Origin: Anadara kagoshimensis
Lineage: Eukaryota > Mollusca > Bivalvia > Arcoida > Arcidae
Length of the DNA: 64,000 nucleotides
NCBI GenBank assembly: GCA_021292105.1
Contig: CM037857.1
Location: forward strand, 32,168,365-32,232,364
Reading direction: 5' to 3'
The notes under the pieces were generated by a model. It was not told the DNA's origin. It ran no database searches and worked only from the letters and a program-made list of their open reading frames with translations. A program made the translations under genes and the position numbers. This document shows, piece by piece, positions 13,863-28,900 of this stretch; position 1 is the stretch's first letter; each line of letters opens with the position of its first letter.

Positions 13863-13909
<47 letters not shown>

Positions 13910-16900
13910 TCTACATATGTAACAAAGAAAACATCTGGCTCAAATTAGAGAGAGAAAGAGAAAATCTATGTAGTACAATATGTAAACATTCTGCATCTTC
14001 TTTTGCTGAAACAAAGAAATCATCTTGATGGAAATGACATCTTTACAGTAAACATGATCTGTAGGTCACATTTTGAAACAAACATCTTGCTTAAATTGGA
14101 GAGAGAGAATCTTAAAATGATCTTATGAGGATTTACTATTAAAACACATTAATGAAGATGACAGTACAACAAAGAACACTATAAGACCTTATTAATCTAA
14201 CACCATACACACACTTACCCCAGAATCTATCAAATCATTAAATGCTTGGAACAAATCATCAAAGAAATCTACATTGATTAAATGAGCAAATCTGAAATAA
14301 AAACAACAAATATGAGAGTAATTTATTTATTATTTTCAACATCAAATGTTGAAATACATGGAAGGAAGGAGGACGAAAGGACAGATGGACAAAAACTAAA
14401 ATTTAATACCCCCCCCCCTTACTATGAAAGGCCACTCCTGTAAAACTGTTACATAAGTGAAAATTACAAAGGGCAATATTCCTGTCAAAACTGGGAGTGC
14501 CTATAGTCCACTTCTGGTTTCACTTGGTGTGGACTAAAAAGGAACCATTGTATCACAAAATCATAAAAAATACATGTAAATACCAGAAAATCTTATCAAT
14601 ATTGACAGGCAATTTCAGTGAATTAGGATCCCATGCCAACAGGTTCTTTCTTGTAATTTGAACTTATGTTCAAAGAGCAATAACTCCAAGAAAAACTTAG
14701 CAAACCAACTAAGGTTAATGATATATACGCCAGGAGACATCAAGTTTTGTGAAATAGTGTTATATTGATTTGGAGAATTACTCTGGACAAGTTGTGTCTG
14801 GACATAACAATTTGAAGGCATATTTCAATATTTTTCCAAATGTAACACAAAAATGGGTAACCCATTTTCCAACTAAATTTTATGAAATGATTTAAGTACA
14901 TGTATAAGTTTAAGACTACAGAAAAGCCAAATATCACATCAGATTTAAGCTAGTCTTCCATTGGGGAAAAATTAAATGTTTAAGGTTTTTCAGTCAAAGG
15001 GCCATAACTCCCAGCAACATGAGCAAATCAACTGGGGCTAGTGATATGCAAAAGAAGAGTCCCTACTTATTTTCAAGTCTCAGTCAGACCTGCCTGGGGT
15101 TGGAACCCATGACCTCCCTTATACCAAGTGAGCACTCTACCAACTGAGCTACCTTAGTGATGTGTGCTGTACCCAATATAGTAATAATAAACACATACCT
15201 AGCTAGGCCCTCTAAGACAGATGGTAGTAAAACTGACTTTGAAGCCGTTTTTATAATGCGGAAGTAGATGAAGAATATCAACTGTGTTATTTCTGTATAC
15301 TGAAAATAAATGCAAACAAAAAACAGATCAGTTACTGGAATCTAAGTAGGTATAACTAATATCAGAAACAAATTTATAATGATTGATAAATTGAATGATT
15401 GATTAAATAAAGAAATGAAAAAACTATTAATTGACTGATGGATGGATGGATGGATGGATGGAAGGAAAGAAGGAAGGAAGGAAGGAAGGGGATTAACATC
15501 CCAGTCAAGAATATTTCACTTATTTTGGACCAACATTAGCTATACATGAAGTTGAAATGCCCAAAAAAAATTTACCTTTCATATTGTTTCAGTGGACCTT
15601 TTTGTAAATAAATAGAAAAATGTATTTCCAAGGAAAGGGTTCAGTTTATATGTTGAAGTCACCTAATGCTCAAAAAATAGTACATGTGAACTGTAGCCTG
15701 TGTATTATTCGACAATAAGACTGTAATGATACAGCAAAAATTTTATTGCAATATATTGAAGTGTATTGCAATATGTATTGAATATGTATTGCCAACATTA
15801 TTTCAAATGTACAATGTGTAGCATAAAAGTTATAACAATGAATGGTTTCAGATAAAAAATAAAATATGCACCTTTAATTCTCAGCAACTAAAAAATCAAG
15901 CCTTAATACCTTCACAAATCAAAACAAATTAATTCTGTAAAGAATATAATATTACAACAACATAACTAAAATGAAAAAGAAAATGAATTAATAACACTTT
16001 GGTAGGTACATAGTAATTTGACTATGACACATCTTTCCGTGCCGTTGGAAACCAGATACATTGCAAACCATATCACAGTACTACTACTGGTATGGCATTT
16101 CATACCAGTTTTACCAGTACAACAGTATATTGTTTTACCAGTACAACAGTATATTATCTTACCAGTACAACAGTATATTGTTACAGCCCTATTTGACAAT
16201 ACATCATAGGTAGATGTTGATTATTTCTACGTACCAGTTTTTGACGTTTCTTTTTATCTTCTGTTGCTTTTGTTTCCAGTAATTCATGCTCCAGTGCCAT
16301 CTTCTGTTTCCGTTTCTGTACAATGGAAAAAGTATGAGTCATTTCAATACCAACATAACAGTAATATATTGGTTTTTTTTAAATTTGGAATTATAATAGA
16401 AAGACACTGCTAAAGAAAGAAAAATACTTTGAGACTTCAAAATACTGTGAAGGAATCATGTTACATAAAAATTAACACCCAAGATTCTGAAGGAACCAAA
16501 AAGACTAGTACAGTATTGATTTTAATCCAGTAGTGCTATCCCATTTGTACTGGTCCTTTCTTGATGGAATCTGGATGAGCACCAAGAAGTGATGATCGTG
16601 TGGCCTTGACCTCACTAGGGATAGTACAGAAGGGATCCAAAGCCCTCCTGTTGGTGGGGGTTTGGGAGGCCTCCTCGGATTAATTTTCATTTAGAGTACA
16701 TTAGAAGCCTTTCTGGAGCTGCCGAAGGCACAATTTACTACATTAGGACAGTGGATTTTGCCTTATATCTCGCATGTTAATATTCAGTTAGTTTACCACA
16801 TGGTGATGACCAAACATCTAAAACTTTTCAGGTTGGCACTGACTTTCTACTGGTCCATTGGACCAACCACTAATGATGTTCTAAGCGACCAGCGTTAGTG

Positions 16901-19900
16901 GCTAATCCTTTTAAGTATTGCAAGAAATTTAAGAAAAAATAACAATCCATGGGTATCTATTACTTATATACAAACCTTTTTCTCTCTCTTTGATAATTTT
17001 TTAAAGTTATCTTTTCCCTTTTTGTCATCATTTTGTCTTCTTCTGAAGATAAATCTAATTTGTTGATTCTCAATGACAAAAATGCATCAAGCACCTGCAA
17101 TTACAAATTAAAATATACACAATTATAGAACATATTTAATAAAGAAATATTTTTATAACCACCCCCACCCCCATCCCATGAAACAGACAGTTCTGTAAAT
17201 TAATTCAATACAGCTAATGTGCAACTAGAGAATTTTGTTGATTGACTGAATGGGGTTTTTACATCCTAGTCAAAAATATTTCACTTATATCAAGATGTCA
17301 CAAGAATTTTCGAGTACCTGGTAAAAAAACAGTCACTACCTATTTTCAAGTCTTAGTCAGACACTGTTGGGGTTGGAATTATACAAACTGATCTACCTAC
17401 CTTAGTGGTCCAACAAGTGTGAAAACTAACCCCAAAATAAGTTAATTTTAGGTTAAGGAAAATCTTAACAAAGGAATAATTGTGAAACTGGGGCCAGGTA
17501 TTTACAATATACATGTACATGTATTAGGGATGTCAACTTGGGTGAAAATCGATAACCAGTTACTTGGACGTCTTTCGGACTGAGTACTTGAGTACTTGTT
17601 AAACAGGATGATCTCTGTAGTAATCAAATTAAGATTATAATATATAAAATAAATTCAATTTTTGGTGCATGATTGAGATTCAAACCTTGATTAAAAATTG
17701 ATATTTTGCCTAGATTTAAGCAGGTGAGTGGCATTTACTACTAACTTTGAAATACAATGGGAACAGATCTTAATCATAAAGTCAAGGTAATTAATAATCT
17801 AAAACACCTGACATGTCACAAATGAAATATTTGGCACTTACAGAAGCCAGAACAACAAGTATTCTGTTAGTAAAATTGTAACTGGTGAGCAGTTTTCTGA
17901 CCTAGCACTGAGTTATTCAAGTGATCATTGACATCCCTACAATATAACTTTATTTACCCTATGATGAACATCATAATTCATGATCCTTATCACTTTGTTT
18001 ATGCTTCGTACAATCTGAAAAAATAAATAGACAAAATTGAATTAACTTTCTCAAGGCTGGTGTGACCAAATGGTTATGTTATTAGCCTAATATATAAAGG
18101 TGATCACTATACCAGATTTCAAAATTAAAGGTAAATATTTTCATCTGTTATGCTATTTACTTCATTTTTTCCCTTTTCTAAAAAATTGCAGTTTCTCTCT
18201 GCCTCTGGTGTCGGATATTTGAATGGAATTTCCACAAAGAAAGAATATTTGAATGATTATAGAATATTCTGTGTAATTGTTTATTTATCAAAGATGACAC
18301 TTCATACGCGTGTATCTTAAATTATATGGCCAAGTACACCATGAAGGCGACAATACGTGTCCACTTGCTGATTAGGAGGTTATCCACGGTACATTGCACA
18401 CAACTTTATACACTCCAAACCATATTTATTCAGTAATTATTGCAAACAATTGGGGTAAGGTGTTTGGAAAAAAATTAAAAGGAAGGCATGGCAATTTCCC
18501 ATGATAAATCGATCTAACGCCTGGAGTTTGAAAAATTAACAAAAATTCCTGAGGTTTTGTCTCACGGCGTGAAATATGGCATGTATGGATTTGAACAGAT
18601 GACACCTAGTAAGAAAAGGAATTCTCATTCTGGACATTAAGTACCTGTAACCTGTAATGTTACCATTGGTTTTGTAATGCTATCTTAAGGCATTTTAGCC
18701 AATGTAAGTGATGGAAATCAGATGATTTTTCATAATGGATGATTGAAACTGCCCAAGTAACTAATATAAGAAATGATAAATTTTGTAACAAATACATATG
18801 GAATGAGTTAGGAGTTGAGTAATAGTGTTTAACGTCCAAGTCAAGAATATTTCACTTATATTGAGATTTCACCAGCTATAGGTGAAGGTGCAGAAATTTT
18901 GCCTGAGTGGTGTGCTGATGGCATTCTTCAGCAGGGCTCCTCAAAGTGCCAAGCCCACCATGACATGGGACCCTGTTTATTTTAAGTTCCCATCTGAAAG
19001 AACCGTGACTTTCTTTTCGTAATGCCAAGTGGTTGGCAAAAGAACGGTCACTACCAACTTTCAAGTCTTGGGTCAAACCTGGCCAGGGTTGGAACCCATA
19101 ACCTTTTACAGAGTGAGCACTATACAAACTGAGCTACCGCAGTGGTACATAAGACTTCAATAAGTACCAATGATGGAATTTTAGGCATTAGATGAAGAAT
19201 TTTAAACTGGCATTTTTCATTTAAATTCATCTACCGATAATTTGAATTTTGGAGCTATGAAATGGGGTATGCACTACAGAAAATTAAACTGGATTTAGAT
19301 TTGTTCATAATAAATAACATACAAAGTTACCTCCAGGATTACCATATAATCTTACCTCTAGGCTAACTTCACCTGATCTATCACTTCTAAACACTGTCCT
19401 TATTGTATCACACACCATTCCTGAAAGCTGAGTAAAATAAGATATTTTTTTACATTTACTTTCGAAGTTGAACATACTAAGTAATATACACAAAAATCAG
19501 CAAAATTTTGATAAAGTATCATTTTGAAACTTATATTTTTTGCTGTCAACATCATTGTGAAGCGTTGTATGAGGGTTGATTGGTTGGTTGGTGGAATGTT
19601 GCCTAACGTCGCATCAGCAATTTTTCCAGCTATTCACGACAAGTACCATTTCATTCATCTCTATGGATTAATCTATGAACAAGTTCATGTATGCATGTGA
19701 AGTGCGTTCACTGTTGTATGGTCTGCCTTGTACTAGCGCATACTCAGGGTAATTTTAAGGTGCTAGCTCACCGAATCAGTACACCGCAGTTAAGAGTATC
19801 ACTCCCGAAGTCACATAATACTGTTACCAGGTGAACCAGTAGAGGCTAACGGCAAGGAAAATTTACTTTCCCACATGTAGTCTGAGCGGAACTCGAACTC

Positions 19901-22900
19901 ACAGCGGTAAGAGACCCTGGATTTGTAGACTGACACCTTATCCATTAGGCCACCGCAGCCTCTGTTGTATGAGGGGATATGCCATTATTTCTGTCACTGC
20001 ATTGCTAATTTGACAGTTACAACATAAACCAGATAAATCATATTAAGCATAGGAATCCCAACTTTAAAATGGCACCTTCAATATGTCAGTATGTGCAATA
20101 TTGGGGAAAATATCAGAATGCTCTTGAAGTCACTGACATGTTGAATTGTTTTTTGTTTTTGTAACTTAAGTGATAGAAAAATGAGTAAGAATTGGATGTC
20201 TTGTCTCCCAATATTTATAGAGGGAAGTCAACAGAGTTGAGAGTTGAGTAATGTTCAACATCCTACTGGTGATCCTAGTCAAGAATATTTCACTTATATC
20301 AAGAAGTCGCCACCATAGGTGAAAGTGCAGATATTTTGCCTGTATGTAGCGCTGATGGCATTATACAGCAGCGTTCTTTATATCAAGCCTACCGAGACAT
20401 GGGACATTGTTTATTTTAAGTTCCCATACGAAAGAACTGTGACTTTCATTTTGTAATGTCAAGTGCTTGGTGAAAGAACAATCACCACCCACTTTCTTGT
20501 CTTGGGTTAAAGGGGTTGCAGCAAGTACCAACTGAGGTACGGCAGTGGTCTAGGAGACAATAGACTTTTACATCCCAGTTATCATTTTCCTTATAGGGAT
20601 CTGGTGACCAAGTGGTAAAAACCTTGCCATTACAGATCAGAGTGCTTCTAACCAACTAAGATCAAAACCTACTCTGGACAGATCATAATTTGAATGAGGA
20701 TATGTTATGTGTTATGTCTACTTTGACATGCAGTAATGATTTTAAAGGATTGTCAGGAGAACTTTATACATTTATTTTCTAAATTAATGAATCCAGTGTC
20801 AAGACAACCTTATCCTCTACATCCCCATTTCAAAATATTTCACTTATATTGAGACCTCACCAGCTATATTTGAAGTGACAAAATTTTTTATTTTTGCAAT
20901 GCATACTTGGCAATGTGTACATGGTGTAGGGAGGGACCGTTAGTATGCCAAGCCAATAAAGAACAGTAACTACATATTTTTAACTCTTGCTCAGATCCCA
21001 GTCAAGATTCAAACCCAGACCCCTACAATATGGAGCAAGTAACAACTGAGCTACCATATACCAGCTCAAGATTCAAACCCTATTACAAGCACTCTACCAA
21101 ATGAGCTACCAGAGTGTTCAACCTACCAGCTGAGCTACCACAGTGGTTGATAACAACTCACCTTTTCAGAACCTTCATTCATGAAGGGTACAATGACAGT
21201 AATGATGTTATTTCTGTAGTTGAAATGTGGGTGATTTATCAACATATCACATAAACACTGCATACCAATTTCTCTAAAACTCTGAAAATAATAACACATT
21301 CTATCAGTGTTCAATCTAAAAATTTTTAGTGGGGGATATTTTCCAATTCGAACAAGTGTTTAAAGCATAGTCCGACGGATGGTTTTTTTTTTGGAAAAAG
21401 AAACAATGTACCAAACCATGTATTGCTGAATTAAATGGTAGAAAATAATAATTTCATAAATATATGAAAAAGACAATCGGTAATTAAAATTTAAAAAAGT
21501 TGTACCCGATCGTTTTGTCATTTCGGATAGAGAGAGAGTAGAGTTTTGCAGATCCTACCGTCGATATGAGGGGGTACATTCTAACGGTTGTATGTAACTG
21601 GATCATTTGCTGTTAATCTGGGTTTTAATTAACTGCTGATTATCACTCACAATATTCCCGTTTCATGTTAACGGTGCAGTATTTAAAATCCACACGCAAC
21701 ACTGTACGAATTATCTCCCTTTAATGAAAGTAAAATCTAATTGATAAACAGTTTTAAAATATGACACAATTGCCTCAACATCAAAATACGTTATCATAAC
21801 CTTCAAAATAAATTTAAATTTCCATAGATTTCACGAAGAATTAATTAAATCAACCTGCCGTTGCTGTTCATTTCATAAAAAGTTATGATTTTACATCATA
21901 GGACGCAAACTTCTCAGACTACTTTTTATTGTAAACATGAGATCAGTTCGCCAAATTGCAGAAATTATTAGATGCATCCCGTTGCAATATTTTACTAGAT
22001 TCCGAAATGTTTTCAGAAAATTTTTTCCAAATGTGCATATGTAACCAAATGCATTACCCGTCTCGGAATACATATCTCACAATAAAACAGATATACTTCT
22101 TCCACGCTCATTTACCAGGCGCACTATTTCCAGGTGTACTCATATCTTATAATTTCATAGCAAAGAAGCTCGATATCTTGGAAGAAAGCGATAGCAAAGT
22201 ACGCGTTCACTATCGTGTAACGCTGTACAAAAACAGAATCAATCAAAGTATGACTTTAAATAACATACACTAAATGTATCATGTAATTTGTTTACTGTAA
22301 CTCTGGAAATTTTAGTGGTCGTTTTATTTTCACGTAAATCTGCAAGGGCAAGAGCAACAATAGGCAAAAAAAAAATTTACGAATATTTAATTTTGCTACG
22401 ATTCACTTAAATTTGTACCAGCTCTAAATTACATAATACACAAATAACTTGAAATGGCTTCCTGCGAAAATTAACAATCACGAAATTTTCCTAATTTACA
22501 GTATTAAATTGAACATTTATCACCTACACAATAAATGCATAATAGCTCATTGCTATAATAGTCACAGTAAAAATTGCAGTTTCCGATTCATTTAGCACCT
22601 AAGATCTAAAGGCCTGTGCAGTTTTTAGCACCAACCCAAAACAAGAGGCCCATGGGCCTTAACGCTCACCTGAAGAAGAGTACATATCTTATGCAGAGGT
22701 TCAATGGTCAATGACATTAATAAAAGAGAATATGAAAATTTTCAGCAGTAAGGGCCAATAATATGCAAGTATTTTTGCAAATTAATTATAATAATTATTA
22801 TATAAGTATGCTATATATAACATATTTAAAGTCTAGCTACAATATATTATTTATAAACAGCTAAAACATCTGTATATTAAAATGTGCATTAGGCCAATAC

Positions 22901-25900
22901 CTACAGTATTCCAATATACATGCCTATACAAAGAGTTTATAGTTTTTGAGATAATTAACCATTTAAGTATTCGTTCGCGTCTATGACCTTGACCTTTGAA
23001 CCTATGACCTCATTCATATATCAAAATGATCATTAGGCCAATACGTACCTTATTCCAATATACATACCTATACAAAAAGTTTATAGTTTTTGAGATAATT
23101 AACCATTTAAGTATTCATTTGCATCTATAACCTTGACCTTTGAACCTATGACCTTCATTCATATATCAAAATGATTGTTAGGCCAATACATACCTTATTC
23201 CAATATACATGCCTATACAAAAAGTTTATAGTTTTTGAGATAATTAACCTTTTATGTATTCATTTGCATCTATGACCTTGACCTTTGAACCTATGACCTT
23301 CATTCATATATAGCAAAATGATTGGTAGGCCAATACCTACAATATTCTAATTTACATGCCTATACAAAAAGTTTATAGTTTCTGAGATAATTGACCATTT
23401 AAGTATTAGTTTGCATCTTTGACCTTGACCTTTGAACCTATGACCTTCATTCATATATCAAAATGATTGTTGTGCAAATGCCTACAATATCTAATATACA
23501 TGCCTATACAAAAAGTTTATAGTTTTTGAGATAATTAACCATTTAAATATTCATTCGCAGCTATGACCTTGACCTTTGAACCTATGACCTTCATTCATAT
23601 ATCAAAATGATCGTTAGACCAATACCTACAATATTCCAATATACATGCCTATACAAAAAGTTTTTATAGTTTTTGAGATCATTAACCATTTAAGTATTCG
23701 TTCAATTCTATGACCTTGACCTTTGAACCTATGACCTTCATTCATATATCAAAATGATCATTAGGCCAATACCTACAATATTCGGATATACATGCCTATA
23801 CAAAAAGTTTATAGTTTTTGAGATAATTAACCATTTAAGTATTCGTTCGTGTCTACGACCTTGACCTTTGAACCTATGACCTTTATCTATATATCAAAAT
23901 TATCGTTAGGCCAATACCTACAATATTCCAATATACATGCCTATACAAAAAGTTTATAGTTTTTGAGATAATTAACTATTTTGGTATTCTTGGACATCTG
24001 TGACCTTGACCTTTGAACCCATGACCCTGATCTATGTATCAAAATGATCGTCATGTTAATACCTACAAATAACTGAAAATCCTACGCCATTTTCACGAGA
24101 AATGTTAAAAAAATAGCATTTTTTATCAAAGGTCAAAAACTAGGAAATGACCTTGACCTTTGACCTTGACATCAATCGGAAGAAAATCGCAAGACAAGAT
24201 CAACAGTGAAAACTCCATACAATTATCTTCAGCCATTATGAAGTTATAACAATAAATGTCTCATTTTAAAAATTACGTAATTTTACGCAAAAAAGGTGTA
24301 ACCTATTTTTCGTCTAATTTTCATGAAAAACACAATTTTAATGTTCCCAGGTATGCTGAATCCAAATATCCAATCAAAATTTGCCTGCACCTTTTGGTTT
24401 TAGAGAAGAAGATTTTTTTGTCTTTTTGCTATTTTTAGTAACAGCGGCCATCTTGTTGGGCGTGGCCAAACCCCGAACACAATTTTGAAAGGCTGCTACC
24501 CAGGCATGATAATCACTAAGTTTCATCAAATATGGCCCAGTAGTTTTGGAGGAGAAGATTAAAATGTAAAGTTTACACACGACGGACGACGGACGGTGAT
24601 AGATTGCAATAGCTCATCTGAGCCTTTGGCTCAGGTGAGCTAAAAATTCGTTGTGACCCGTTTTAATCCAGGTCTTACTGTACAGGTAAACATAGAAAAG
24701 TGTACCTACATTGATAGATTTAGCTGGTATAGCTCTCTGTGCTTCTAGTTTTCTCTGAAAGGATATATTTTGTTGTTGCCACTTTACCTTTACCTACAAT
24801 GAAATATTATATATAGATTTATACATTTATATATATATAATAGATATTATTTTATATACATATTATTTTTACGGGAGATGTTATCTTATGTGATTACATA
24901 TCCAATGGAAATAAGTGTTCGACACAAACATTAAATGGAATCACTTGGTACAGGACCAAACCCCATTCTTGAATTTTGTTGTTAGAATTCCCCCCCCCCC
25001 CCCCCCCCCCACATTTTTTTAAAATTCTGTGACAATTCCCTAATGTGCGGGAACCATGCATTTTGTGCACACCTTTCACATTGTTTTCCATGTATAAATG
25101 AAATATGAAATATAAGGCAACAGTGTGGCCACTACAGAGGATGCTTACAACTACAAGCGATTGAAACAGACTGAGCAAAGTAACAAATAAAGTGTGGTAA
25201 TATTTGAATGTGAATTATGCAATGCACAAGTCTTTGATTGCTATGACTTTTTATGTTTTGTCTCTCAGTAATTCTGCTGTTTTGAAATGAAAATGCATAT
25301 GGTCTAAATATACATATATGTATCAAATCAAAAACAAACATACTGCTCTGTGTTCAAATCACAATCATAAAGCAAAGTAAAATCTTAAACAATGGCAAAT
25401 TAAGTTAAACATGTGAACTACTGCCAGGGAAGTGAGGCCAGGTGTTCCAGATGTGCAAATACCTCCTGTTAAGCTACCTATAATCGCCAAGTGTGAAAAC
25501 GAAATTGACAATGAAAAGAACATGGAACTATGGGATGTCAGATATATATCAAAATATAATACCACACCTTTAACACATCTTTCTAAAAATTCCAGATAGT
25601 ATCTATAATTCAACAGAAAGGATTCTTCATAAGAGTAAAGTTCTTTTGTTTCTTTCTTCAACTGCAAATAAATAAATAAATAAATTATGGTAAATAAATA
25701 ATATTACAAAATGGCTGCAAATGGTGGATCCTGTTACGCATTACCAAGGACATTGCAGTTTAAATTTAGTGCTAAAGACACTCTACAACCACAAACATGT
25801 GTTTCTTTATACCAACATTTAAGAGAGGGATATGTTAAATTCTGTAACATTTGACAACAAAAATCTAGCAACAGTTTCCTTTTACAGCTTTTCTTTCCGT

Positions 25901-28900
25901 CAATTGTGCTGAAATAAAATTGTCACTAAATTTTCTATCTTAACAGATGTTAAAATTCAGAAAAGAAATATTAATCAACATTAACATCATGTTAAGCATT
26001 TGATTTTTAGTCAATTTTTGTATGTATAATTCAAACCTTATGTTGTTTTTCCTCCTTGGTAGGCATTCTTATCCGGTAGCCCGGTACAATGTCCTTAAAC
26101 ACTTCTGTAAGAGAAATCATCACTAACTTTCTCACTGTAAGGTAAACATCAGGATCTGATTCTTCCAGCATCACTCTTAACTCTCGTAGTTTTTTCATCT
26201 TTAACAACAAATAAATAACAATATAATAATAGTAAAACAAGTAAATTCAATGAATTAGGATCCCCAGCTATAGGTTCTTTTTCTGATTTGTGCTTATGTT
26301 CAAAGTACCATAACTCCCAAGAAAATGAGCAAACCAACTTTGGTTAATGATATGTGCATCGCCTATCAATTTTGACGTGTTGCACCAAGTTTAATGATAT
26401 ACATGTAGTGCTTCATAGTTTTGGAGTAAGGAAGGAACATGAGGAAGGAAGTAAACTCTAATTTAATATCCTCCGCCTTTTGAAAATAAAAACAAATAAG
26501 CAACTTCAGTGAATTAGGATCCCCTGCCAGTTGAAGTAGGTACATTTTGTGATCTGCACTTTCCCAAGACAATGAGCAAACCAACTCTGGTTAATGATAT
26601 ACACATCTCCTACCAGTGTTGATGCTTTACAAAGTTTTGTTAAATCGTGCTTCAGTTTTCGAGAATTACTGCAGAAAATAAGTGTCTGGATAGACAAACA
26701 TGAAATATGAACTATTATGTTTCCATTCCTGGTAGCCAAAATAGCCATTGGCTACTGATTTATGAGAAATTCTTTCATAATGTAACCTATTTTACCAAAT
26801 TTGTGAAAAATACTTTAAAAAGGACCATATTTTTACAAATTTTGGAAATTTGGCTACTAATGACTTTAAATTTGTGGAAACCTAGAGATTACCAGTATTT
26901 TCTCAAATCAAAAATAAAAGTCCCAAAAGGTTGGAATGAAGTGATTGGAGTAATTTAATTTTATGCCCAAGTCAAGATTCTTTCTCTTCTAGGTGGTCAG
27001 TTCATCATTGGTGGTTGAGGACACCTGTGTGCCCAGAAAAACCCACTGACTTTTGGCATGTAAATTGACAAATTTTACAAAAGGATCTATCCCCAATGGG
27101 ATTCACACCTAGGCAGTGACCGGTTGCTGTAATCCACAATATGTGCATGCTGTAGACAACTTCTCCACTGATCCCTTACCACCTACCACAAGACTGGAGC
27201 AAAAAAGTTTATCAACAAAGAGAAAAAGACAACCAAATTTGATTCCATTAACAAAGCCAAAAAAAAATTGAATTACATTCGATTCTGGATTTTCTATAAT
27301 GGAGCTAGACAATACTGCTATTCTCTTTTTTCTATCCTCCAGTTTCTGTTGTCGCAAGGCAAATAACTCTATATTACTGAGTTCTGGAAGAGGTTCTATG
27401 TCTTCTTGTTCAGGTTTATCATCAGCTGGTCCTTCAGATTCCACTCCATTTGGTATTCTTACATCATCTGAGAAAAACAGTGAGACAATGGCAATGAGAA
27501 AATTTTGACTCAAAACAATATATTAAACAGAACTGGTGATTGCCTATTGAAAGTGTGACAGGAATGGTCATTATCTGTTCAGTCTAAGTGCTATTATGTA
27601 TTTGGAGTTCGTGTTTCGGGTTTGACCCGGAAGACGGGCACGTCATCCTATAAAAGCGTGGGGGGGGGGGAGATCTGCCCGATGGCAACAGACAAGGCCG
27701 GTGATGCTTATATTACAGGTAGGAGAATTGACCATTCCCAAACATGCTAATACAATGTATAGCTTTAGCATTAGGCCTATAGTTATTATTTAAATATTAC
27801 GTTTGCCGAATAAATTTGGTATTTAATTTTTATACTGTTCTCTAATCTGTAGAATCTGGGGTTTGGAAAGTAATGATCCCATTACAAAATCATAAAATTT
27901 TCAAAAAAAAAGGAAATATTTGAATCAAAACAATATCTAAAACTCTTCTGCAGAACTGATAATTGCTGATTGAAACTGAAATATTTTCAAAGAAAATAAG
28001 AAATATTTGATTCAAAACAATATCTCATCTCTTGGCATCAGTGTTTTTGTGGTTCAGACAGTTTCGCTGTCTCTATAACTTACCTGTATCAGTATGTTCA
28101 GTAGTTGACTGAGGTACAATCCCTTGTTTTGTTTTTATGGGTAATAACATCTTCTTAGTGTGGTTCAGAGCTGTCAATTTTCTGGGTAACTTTTCATAGG
28201 TGGCGTCTAATTCCTCAGTATTGTCTCGTTTTCTTTTGCGTTTTGGTGTGTCTGTATCAGGTGACAGTAAACTAGAATATCAATAATACATACAGTTTAT
28301 CTAACATCTACAAATAAGTTGAAACAAGACACAAGCAAGATATACCTGTTTCATTTTTTCTCATTAAACTGGCTGTAAAGATTGCAATAGACATGTTTGA
28401 AATTTCTGAGAAATTTGATGTGTGATTTGAAATTTGGTTAAAATTTCAAAGATGTACCACTCTGAAACATTTTTTTACACATGTGCCACCTCTTCTGGCC
28501 CACACATTGTCATATTTTGCTACGGGTAATCATGTAAAAATATATACATGTATATAAAGTTTATTAAAATATTGTAAACTACATGTTCAAGGAGTAGGCC
28601 AGACATATTATTGCAGGTTGACAAACAGACAACGTCCTAACCATAATACTTCTCATTTTTCGAAAAACAACTACCGGTAAGCAATTTAAATGAAAAGTGG
28701 TCACCAAAATATGAATTATATCCACATTACTGCATTACATACCTGCAACCAATGGAGACTCTAAAGGAGATCTTCACTCTCACCCCCCCCCCCCCCCCAC
28801 CCCGACATTGCTGCTCAGGGAAGTTTTTGCTAATAATTGTCCAGGGATCTTGGAAATTGCATTTTTTCAATATCAGGAGATTTTAACCTCCCGCCCGGGA

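Noticed and set aside
13804-14028. Arg-Glu repeat protein
   Set aside because: Translation of a GA microsatellite.
24989-25010. Possible G-quadruplex locus from the C homopolymer (also 28782-28799, 59871-59900)
   Set aside because: Plain homopolymers of uncertain length, prone to assembly error; the ones in H1/H2 are explained as parts of those elements.
27109-27276. Extension of NOC3L exon 4 into the downstream open frame
   Set aside because: After ESN the frame (VIQFFFGF...) is not conserved, while AAT/GTAATT joins exon 5 in phase with the KKLRELR block.
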